This document shows positions 7,360-12,310 of a stretch of 12,310 nucleotides of DNA, one piece after another. Origin of the DNA: Ignavibacteriota bacterium (GTDB lineage: Bacteria; Bacteroidota; Ignavibacteria; Tepidaquicellales; Tepidaquicellaceae). The translations under genes were made by a program, and so were the position numbers. Within the stretch, counting starts at the first letter, position 1. Each line of letters begins with the position of its first letter. Location of the stretch: contig PNBM01000249.1 in the NCBI GenBank assembly GCA_003135995.1, positions 1-12,310 of the forward strand. The letters are read 5' to 3'. Below the pieces are notes generated by a model. The model was not told where the DNA came from, searched no databases, and was given only the letters and a program-made list of their open reading frames with translations.

Positions 7360-7812
7360 TTATTTCTTTCCTATCCTGTTTTCAAGCTTCTTTTCTCTTC
7401 TCTTCAGTTGTTCCGATAAATATTTCATAAACTTCAAAGCAAGCTTCTTATCTTTTACGAATAAATCAAAAAAATCTTCTTTGGAGAGCTTGCAAACTTT
7501 GGAATTTTTAAAAACCTTGGCGGATGTGTTATGTACTTCTTCGGTAATCAATGACCTGTATCCGAAAAGTTCACCCGGCTCTACAAAATAAATTTCTTTT
7601 TTATCGCCTTCCTTGCTTTTACTTATAATTTCTATGCATCCGTCATAAAGTATATAAACACCTTTGGGTTTATTTCCTTTTTTGTAGACAAAATCATTTT
7701 TTTTCAAAATCTCAACTTTTTTTAAATTATTTACGAAAATAATTTGTTGTAGTAAAAAATGATTCTTTACGAAGCAATTTTCGTTTTTACATTTTTGACA
7801 ATCTGGATTCAC
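7360..7812 (-). CDS. FNR-like sensor domain protein lacking the DNA-binding HTH
   Basis: A 150-residue Crp/Fnr-family protein made of the effector-binding beta roll (about residues 20-115) and a C-terminal helix (FMKYLSEQLKRREKKLENR) that would be the dimer helix. It ends there; the roughly 70-residue winged-helix domain is absent, and the 111 bp before nifJ cannot encode one. N-terminal Cys5, Cys8 and Cys13 (CX2CX4C) resemble the FNR cluster ligands (CX2CX5C in E. coli), and Cys107 in SKVCKLSKEDF aligns with FNR Cys122 in SMVCEIPFETL. Cys59 is additional. The cAMP pocket is not conserved: GELFGYRSLI lacks the usual second Glu, and HNTSAKV lacks the Arg-Ser pair. It could sense oxygen or redox through an Fe-S cluster and act by protein contact, but that is inference. 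It is the first gene of the minus-strand block with nifJ, and is divergent from glnA. Confidence 0.8.
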   Translation of the reverse strand: MNPDCQKCKNENCFVKNHFLLQQIIFVNNLKKVEILKKNDFVYKKGNKPKGVYILYDGCIEIISKSKEGDKKEIYFVEPGELFGYRSLITEEVHNTSAKVFKNSKVCKLSKEDFFDLFVKDKKLALKFMKYLSEQLKRREKKLENRIGKK

Positions 7813-7959
7813 TATTTTATATAAATTTTACTTTCGATAAATATACCTAAATTTATATAATTCGGGTATGACGAGTATTAGTTAATAAACTGATAAAAGT
7901 CATAAATCACTTTGCCTGTAAAATAAAAATTGTTTTAGTTATCTTAAGTGTCTTTTTTT

Positions 7960-7967
7960 TAATTTTG
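7960..7967 (+). promoter_or_regulatory. -7 box of the glnA promoter (candidate)
   Basis: TAATTTTG matches the Bacteroidota -7 consensus TAnnTTTG exactly, 32 bp upstream of the glnA ATG, predicting a short leader of about 25 nt. The -33 element is weak (TTTTAG at 7933-7938). The 186-bp divergent region 7813-7998 must also contain the promoter of the FNR-like gene, for which I see only a poor TATATTTA-type box. Confidence 0.45.
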
Positions 7968-7998
7968 TAATACATTTATAAATTTAAAAAGAATAAAT

Positions 7999-9450
7999 AT
8001 GTCTAAAAGTCAATTAGAAGAACAAAAAGATAAGCTTAAAAAAATTAATGATGTATTTAAGCTGATTAGAGAAAAAGATATAAAAATGATAGACCTTCGC
8101 TTTACAGATTTGCCCGGTCAGTGGCAGCATTTTTCAATACCGGCCGCGACTCTAAGCGAATCAAGTTTTTATGAAGGATTGGGTTTTGACGGTTCTTCGA
8201 TCAGGGGCTGGAAAGAAATTAATGAGTCCGATATGCTTGCTGTTCCCGACGCTTCAACGGCACTTATAGATCCGTTTATAAAATTCAAAACCCTAAATAT
8301 GCTTTGCGATATTATGGACCCTATCACAAAGGAATTTTATAGCCGTGACCCCCGTGTGATTGCTAAACGTGCGCAGGATTATTTACTTTCAACCGGTATT
8401 GCTGATACAGCTTTTTTTGGACCTGAAGCGGAATTCTTTATACTCGACCACGTAGCATATAACATTAACGAATATTCAAGCTGGTATAGAATTGATTCAA
8501 GGGAAGGTTTCTGGAATTCGGGAAGCGAACATGAAGCAAATTTAGGCCATAAAATCAGGGTGAAAGAAGGATATTTTCCTGTTCCGCCCGCAGATTCAAC
8601 AAATGATATCAGGAATATGATGGTTGAATATTTGCTCAATGCCGGAATCGAAGTCGAAACACAACATCACGAAGTTGCTACAGCCGGACAATCCGAAATA
8701 GATATAAAATATACTAATATGCTTCAGTGCTGTGACAATCTGCAGATGTTTAAATACATAGTGAAAAATACAGCAAGAGAAGTAGGAAAAACGGCTACAT
8801 TTATGCCTAAACCGATATTCGGTGATAATGGAAGCGGAATGCACACGCACGTTAGTTTGTGGAATGATGGAAATCCTCTTTTTGCAGGTGATAAATATGC
8901 AGGATTAAGTCAGATGGCATTGTACTTTATCGGCGGACTTTTGAAACATGCACCCGCATTGCTTGCATTTACAAACCCGACTACAAATTCTTACAAGAGA
9001 CTTGTTCCGGGATATGAAGCACCAATCAATCTTGTTTATTCATCGCGTAACAGAAGTGCGGCAATAAGAATACCTATGTATTCTGCAAATCCCAAGACTA
9101 AAAGAGTTGAATTCAGATGCCCCGACGGTACGGCAAATCCGTATCTTGCCTTCCCTGCAATACTAATGGCAGGTCTCGATGGTATAATAAATAAAATTGA
9201 CCCGGGTGACCCTCTCGATAAAAATATTTATCAGCTGGAAGAAGAAGAACATAAAACCATAAGACAGGCTCCTTCTAACTTTGAAATTGCTCTTGAAAAA
9301 CTCGGAGAAGATAAAGACTTTCTGAAACAAGGCGGAGTGTTTACTGATGAACTTATCCAAACCTGGATAGATTACAAAATGGAAAAAGAAATTAAGGAAG
9401 TTCAGTTAAGACCTCACCCATACGAATTTCATTTATACTACGAAGTATAA
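7999..9450 (+). CDS. glnA: Glutamine synthetase, type I-beta
   Basis: This 483-residue enzyme makes glutamine from glutamate, ammonia and ATP in the cytosol as a dodecamer. It aligns with enterobacterial GlnA from end to end. Active-site landmarks are Asp64 in FDGSS, Glu143 and Glu145 in GPEAEFF, Glu225 and Glu233 in [13 protein letters not shown], Asn277 and His282 in DNGSGMH, Arg334 and Glu340 in RLVPGYEAP, Arg352 and Arg357 in NRSAAIRIP, and Glu371/Arg373. The beta-subtype insertion (about residues 160-195, ending GYFPVPP) and Tyr411 in KNIYQL, the position adenylylated in GSI-beta, are present, so GlnE-type regulation is possible; whether the genome has GlnE cannot be seen. It starts with an extension of about 12 residues compared with E. 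coli. It is divergent from the FNR-like gene and followed by a strong hairpin terminator and a second GS. Confidence 0.97.
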   Translation: MSKSQLEEQKDKLKKINDVFKLIREKDIKMIDLRFTDLPGQWQHFSIPAATLSESSFYEGLGFDGSSIRGWKEINESDMLAVPDASTALIDPFIKFKTLNMLCDIMDPITKEFYSRDPRVIAKRAQDYLLSTGIADTAFFGPEAEFFILDHVAYNINEYSSWYRIDSREGFWNSGSEHEANLGHKIRVKEGYFPVPPADSTNDIRNMMVEYLLNAGIEVETQHHEVATAGQSEIDIKYTNMLQCCDNLQMFKYIVKNTAREVGKTATFMPKPIFGDNGSGMHTHVSLWNDGNPLFAGDKYAGLSQMALYFIGGLLKHAPALLAFTNPTTNSYKRLVPGYEAPINLVYSSRNRSAAIRIPMYSANPKTKRVEFRCPDGTANPYLAFPAILMAGLDGIINKIDPGDPLDKNIYQLEEEEHKTIRQAPSNFEIALEKLGEDKDFLKQGGVFTDELIQTWIDYKMEKEIKEVQLRPHPYEFHLYYEV

Positions 9451-9460
9451 TTCTTATTTT

Positions 9461-9495
9461 AAAAGCCCCGGTATGTTTTTATATCGGGGCTTTTT
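9461..9495 (+). terminator. Strong terminator or attenuator hairpin between the two GS genes
   Basis: AAAAGCCCCGGTAT (9461-9474) pairs with ATATCGGGGCTTTT (9481-9494, one G-T pair) around a 6-nt loop, and the stem ends in a T-run. It begins 10 bp after the glnA stop and ends 23 bp before the next start codon. The A/T flanks make it potentially bidirectional. Confidence 0.92.
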
Positions 9496-9506
9496 ATGTC
9501 TAAATA

Positions 9507-9514
9507 TAAATTTT
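9507..9514 (+). promoter_or_regulatory. Weak -7-like box before the second GS gene
   Basis: TAAATTTT is a 7/8 match to TAnnTTTG only 5 bp before the ATG at 9519. If used, the transcript would be nearly leaderless and the -33 region would lie inside the terminator stem. AT-rich sequence makes chance likely. Confidence 0.15.
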
Positions 9515-9518
9515 ATCT

Positions 9519-11057
9519 ATGAAAAATGATTATATTCTTTCCAATCCTATAAGTGCTTTTTTGGATAAGCCAAAAGAAGATTTCACGAGAGAGGATTTGA
9601 TTAAAGTTATTAAAGAAAAACAAATCGAAAGAATAACATTCCATTATACCGCACTCGACGGAAAATTAAAAGAATTGAAAATTCCCATCCCTGCAAAAAT
9701 AAATGCTGAAATTGTATTATCCGAAGGTGAGAGAGTCGATGGCTCGTCTTTATTCAAGGGTTTAATTGACTCCGGTTTGTCTGATTTGTATATTGTTCCT
9801 GTTTATAAATCAGCTTTCTTTAATCCTTTTTATTCCGGAAGTCTCGATTTTGTCTGCCGGTACTTAAATGGTAACGGAGAACCTGCGCCGTATGCACCGG
9901 ATAATATTCTCGGGAATGCACATCGTTTATTAAAAAAAAATACGGGACTTGATTTATTTGCACTTGGCGAAATCGAATTTTATTTGTTTTATAATGATGA
10001 AACAAAAATGTATATGCCGAGACGTCAGAAGGCATATCACATATCTGCTCCTTATTCCAAAACAGGAACGGTACTGGCTGAAATGTTAAAGACCCTGACT
10101 CAAATCGTCGGGGCTGTAAAATATGCACACAACGAAGTCGGATTCATTGATAAAATTGAAAGCAATTTTAAAGAATTGAACGGAAAAACCGGCGAACAGC
10201 TTGAAATAGAACTTCTTGCAACACCTGTTGATGAAACCGCAGATAACATCGTACTTGCGAAATGGCTCATTCGAAATATTGCTTATAAAAATGGCTTGCT
10301 CGCAACATTTGCGCCTAAATTAGAGGATGGCGATGCGGGTAATGGAATGCACGTACATATGAAACTTTTTAAAGATGGAAAAAATGTGATGGTTAATGGT
10401 GAAGGCGTCTTGACCGAATACGCAAGAAGACTTATCGGCGGTCTGTGCAGGTATTCAAATACACTGACGGCATTTGGAAATACAGTTAGTTCATCGTATT
10501 TAAGATTAGTACCCGACCAGGAAGCGCCGACAAAAATTTGCTGGAGTGATTCTAATAGAAGTTCAATGATTCGCGTTCCGCTCGGATGGTCAAAGATAAA
10601 AAATCTGGCTGCTTGCGTCAATCCCGGGCTAAACAGCGAACCGCTTAAAATAGAAAGTATGCAGACGGTCGAAATCCGTACTCCCGATGGCAGTGCTAAT
10701 GCGCATCTCTTGCTCGCCGCATTAACTCTGGCTGCGGAATGGGGATTAACAAACGATAAATCTCTCAGCCTCGCTGAAAAATTATATGTTAAAGGAAATA
10801 TTTTTAAAGATAAATCCCTGTTTAAAGATTTACCCGTACTGCCTGCAACTTGCTCGGCGTCTGCGGATATATTACAACTTAAACGGGCTGAATATGAAAG
10901 AGAAAATATTTTCACACCGAGTATAATAGATTTCACAATAGATTCTTTGAAATCGGAAAAAGATGCAGACCTGCACAAGAAACTTGCAAAGCTAAAAGGA
11001 GCGTCAAGAGAGAAATTTATTAATAAGCTTATTCAGAAGGATATTCATAAAAATTGA
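9519..11057 (+). CDS. Divergent glutamine synthetase family protein
   Basis: A 512-residue GS-fold paralog of the preceding glnA. Most catalytic positions are kept: Asp74 in VDGSS, Glu151/Glu153 in GEIEF, Glu206 in HNE, Glu229 in EQLEI, His278/His280 in GNGMHVH, Arg329/Glu335 in RLVPDQEAP, Arg347/Arg352 in SNRSSMIRVP, and Glu385/Arg387 in VEIRTPDGSAN. Differences from GlnA are about 15 extra residues between Glu206 and Glu229, about 20 extra between Arg352 and Glu385, Ala273 at the place of the substrate-loop Asn264, and no NLYxLP adenylylation motif. The C-terminus (LPATCSASADILQLKRAEYE, then IFTPSIIDFTIDSL) also differs from GSI-beta. It could be a true GS, or a gamma-glutamyl ligase for another amine. 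The start codon lies only 23 bp after a terminator, so expression may depend on read-through or on a promoter overlapping that hairpin. Confidence 0.88.
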   Translation: MKNDYILSNPISAFLDKPKEDFTREDLIKVIKEKQIERITFHYTALDGKLKELKIPIPAKINAEIVLSEGERVDGSSLFKGLIDSGLSDLYIVPVYKSAFFNPFYSGSLDFVCRYLNGNGEPAPYAPDNILGNAHRLLKKNTGLDLFALGEIEFYLFYNDETKMYMPRRQKAYHISAPYSKTGTVLAEMLKTLTQIVGAVKYAHNEVGFIDKIESNFKELNGKTGEQLEIELLATPVDETADNIVLAKWLIRNIAYKNGLLATFAPKLEDGDAGNGMHVHMKLFKDGKNVMVNGEGVLTEYARRLIGGLCRYSNTLTAFGNTVSSSYLRLVPDQEAPTKICWSDSNRSSMIRVPLGWSKIKNLAACVNPGLNSEPLKIESMQTVEIRTPDGSANAHLLLAALTLAAEWGLTNDKSLSLAEKLYVKGNIFKDKSLFKDLPVLPATCSASADILQLKRAEYERENIFTPSIIDFTIDSLKSEKDADLHKKLAKLKGASREKFINKLIQKDIHKN

Positions 11058-11160
11058 AAAACAGGTGGTTAGTAATTGGTGTTTAGTGATTAAAAGTACA
11101 TACAATATTCGTTTTACAAACGGAGTAGCTTTTAAAATTCTTATTGACATAATTTTATTG

Positions 11161-11185
11161 AATCCTGAAGGGATGAAATTATTGT
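11161..11185. repeat. Small hairpin repeat, copy 1
   Basis: ATCCT-GAA-GGGAT forms a 5-bp stem with a GAA triloop (one T-G pair), followed by GAAATTATTGT. It is 49 bp upstream of a second, similar copy. Confidence 0.6.
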
Positions 11186-11209
11186 AAAAAGAGAAAAGTC
11201 AAATTTAAC

Positions 11210-11234
11210 AACCCCGAAGGGGTGAAATTATAAT
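11210..11234. repeat. Small hairpin repeat, copy 2
   Basis: ACCCC-GAA-GGGGT forms a 5-bp stem with a GAA triloop, followed by GAAATTATAAT. Compared with copy 1, a T-A pair becomes C-G by paired changes and a T-G pair becomes C-G, so the stem is preserved. Confidence 0.6.
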
Positions 11235-11375
11235 TCCTATATTCGATTTTATTAAAATTTATAATAATTATTTTATATAAAATTGCCTGTCAAATTATCG
11301 GTAGCGGAATAAATTGATTTCAAATATATTTGTAATAAAATACAGGTATAATTAACCACGCTAGAATTTTTTTCT

Positions 11376-11383
11376 TATTTTTG
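11376..11383 (+). promoter_or_regulatory. -7 box candidate upstream of the CCG-domain gene
   Basis: TATTTTTG followed by CA is an exact TAnnTTTG match of the kind common in Bacteroidota. No clear -33 TTG is seen at the expected distance. If used, the leader would be about 165 nt and would carry the direct repeat and double hairpin. Confidence 0.35.
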
Positions 11384-11451
11384 CAGATATGATTCTTATT
11401 ATTGATTAATTAATATTCTTGTTCAGATGTGATTCTAGTTATTGCTCAATT
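11384..11451. repeat. Imperfect direct repeat, 28 bp with 40-bp period
   Basis: 11384-11411 and 11424-11451 both begin CAGATRTGATTCT and end AATT, agreeing at 23 of 28 positions. The second copy abuts the REP-like double hairpin. A GTG inside the second copy opens a longer reading frame into the CCG-domain gene, which I consider spurious. Confidence 0.55.
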
Positions 11452-11452
11452 G

Positions 11453-11504
11453 CCACGAGCTTTAGCTCGTGGATTAGATTATCTCAAATTGGGCTTTAGC
11501 CCAA
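11453..11504. repeat. REP-like element: two GC-rich hairpins with TTTA loops
   Basis: CCACGAGC-TTTA-GCTCGTGG (11453-11472) and TTGGGC-TTTA-GCCCAA (11489-11504) are perfect hairpins 16 bp apart with the same loop and similar GC-rich stems in AT-rich surroundings. Paired short palindromes like this are typical of REP elements mobilised by RAYT-type Y1 transposases; no such transposase lies in the window. The element sits 50 bp upstream of the ATG at 11555. Confidence 0.65.
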
Positions 11505-11554
11505 AACTTATAAAACAAAAATATTTATTTCCATACGTTAACATATTCTTCATA

Positions 11555-12208
11555 ATGAAAAAAGTCTTTACTCCCGGATGTGCAATGCGTTTATATAAAC
11601 CCGAACTAGGTGATAAATTATACAAAATTCTAAACGATAATTTACTCAACATCGGCGAATTACAAACCTGCTGCAAACATGACCCCTGCTTCAGCTCCGA
11701 AACGCAGGTTATTAATATCTGCCCGGGTTGTGACAAACGATTCAGAAATGATTATAAAAATTCTTCTACAATATCTCTTTGGGAAGTTCTTGTAGAAACC
11801 GATTTCTTCCCTTTTCCCGATTACAAAGGAAAGCAAATGACCATCATCGATGCCTGCCCTACGCGTGACCAGGATAGAATTCACAATGCAATCAGAACTT
11901 TAGCGAATAAAATGAATATCAATTTCATCGAACCTGAAAGCACGAGAACCAAAAGCATTTGCTGTGGCGATAGTTTTTACGGAGAGATTCCTGTTGAAAA
12001 AGTCGAATTACAAATGAAAAAACGAGCATCACAAATGCCCGTTGAAGATGTAATTGTGTATTGCATATCCTGCACGAAAGCAATTTTCATAGGCGGAAAA
12101 AAACCTCACTATATGGTTGACCTTTTATTCGGAGAAGAAACCATTCCAAAAACATTAGACCTTGACCTGTGGCACACCCAGCTCGACGAATACATTGCCG
12201 CACATTAA
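11555..12208 (+). CDS. Cys-rich protein with two CCG (HdrB/GlpC-type) domains
   Basis: A 217-residue cytosolic protein with two cysteine-rich CCG modules like those of heterodisulfide reductase HdrB, GlpC, LutA and LldE. Module 2 has Cys101, Cys136-Cys137-Gly and Cys170-X2-Cys173, spacings close to the HdrB non-cubane [4Fe-4S] site. Module 1 has Cys9, Cys39-Cys40 and Cys56-X2-Cys59, with a much shorter second spacing (15 residues); Cys45 is extra. There is no ferredoxin domain or membrane segment, so it is probably one subunit of a redox system whose partner is not in the window. The ATG at 11555 (MKKVFTPGC) is chosen over an in-frame GTG at 11429, because the 42 codons between them translate the REP-like hairpins. 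No Shine-Dalgarno is present. The family is confident at domain level; electron donor and substrate are unknown. Confidence 0.85.
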   Translation: MKKVFTPGCAMRLYKPELGDKLYKILNDNLLNIGELQTCCKHDPCFSSETQVINICPGCDKRFRNDYKNSSTISLWEVLVETDFFPFPDYKGKQMTIIDACPTRDQDRIHNAIRTLANKMNINFIEPESTRTKSICCGDSFYGEIPVEKVELQMKKRASQMPVEDVIVYCISCTKAIFIGGKKPHYMVDLLFGEETIPKTLDLDLWHTQLDEYIAAH

Positions 12209-12310
12209 ATAAAATTACTATTTATTTCTCATAATTTTTTTTAATTGATCTCAGTTTTGAACTGTATTCCTTTAGTTCTTATTTATTTTTTATTTTCTAT
12301 TTTTTATTTT

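Larger units (their letters stand above)
11058..11554. other. Repeat-rich intergenic region before the CCG-domain gene
   Basis: About 0.5 kb of very AT-rich sequence with no credible gene. In order it holds an imperfect tandem pair GGTTAGTAATT / GGTGTTTAGTGATT (11067-11091), two GAA-loop hairpin repeats (11161-11185, 11210-11234), a palindrome CAAATATATTTG (11321-11332), a TAnnTTTG box (11376-11383), a 28-bp direct repeat with a 40-bp period (11384-11411, 11424-11451) and a REP-like double hairpin (11453-11504). Each of the main items is listed separately. Confidence 0.6.

Noticed and set aside
10283..10978. A 231-codon minus-strand ORF antisense to the second GS gene
   Set aside because: It is the complement of a well-supported GS reading frame; its translation shows no recognisable domain and it has no promoter or terminator of its own.
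11161..11504. CRISPR array
   Set aside because: There are only two copies of each repeat type, with no regular spacer length and no cas gene.
11429..11554. GTG-started N-terminal extension of the CCG-domain protein
   Set aside because: The 42 extra residues translate a direct repeat and the REP-like hairpins; the conserved CCG module begins immediately after the ATG at 11555.

Overview
The window looks like an ordinary chromosomal stretch of an AT-rich, anaerobically capable bacterium of the Bacteroidota/Ignavibacteriota (FCB) group. The reasons are: no start codon is preceded by a Shine-Dalgarno sequence; several upstream regions carry a TAnnTTTG-like -7 box; signal peptides end in an ...FAQ or ...FSQ style; and a one-chain pyruvate:ferredoxin oxidoreductase sits beside a dihydroorotate-dehydrogenase-like flavoprotein. 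The phylum is an inference; Ignavibacteria fits best but is not proven.

Layout. 29-451 (+) is a single-domain globin. 699-1262 (+) is a secreted DUF1579 protein with a clear terminator. 1340-1499 is non-coding and holds hairpins and a degenerate TTCGC repeat. 1500-2417 (-) is an unrecognised secreted protein with a beta-sandwich-like N-terminus and a helical C-terminus. A three-gene minus-strand block follows in transcription order: a 150-residue FNR-like sensor domain without a DNA-binding domain (7360-7812), nifJ/PFOR (3691-7248) and a DHOD-like protein (2601-3599), ending at a strong terminator at 2528-2562. Divergent from this block are glnA (7999-9450, type I-beta glutamine synthetase with its adenylylation tyrosine), a terminator hairpin, and a divergent glutamine synthetase paralog (9519-11057). 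A repeat-rich 0.5 kb gap (11058-11554) precedes a Cys-rich double-CCG-domain protein (11555-12208).

How the genes may work together. PFOR interconverts pyruvate and acetyl-CoA with reduced ferredoxin. The DHOD-like protein and the FNR-like sensor lie on the same strand as plausible partners, and the glutamine synthetases sit at the carbon/nitrogen junction. The globin and the CCG protein add to a redox/oxygen theme, but no functional link beyond proximity is shown.

The items most worth a second look are the HTH-less FNR-like protein that keeps cysteines matching all four FNR cluster ligands; the DHOD-like protein with tyrosine in place of the catalytic cysteine; the GS paralog with two insertions; a shared 18-bp element at matching distance upstream of two minus-strand genes; and small hairpin repeats with compensatory changes. 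I found no CRISPR array, tRNA, rRNA, transposase or phage gene.
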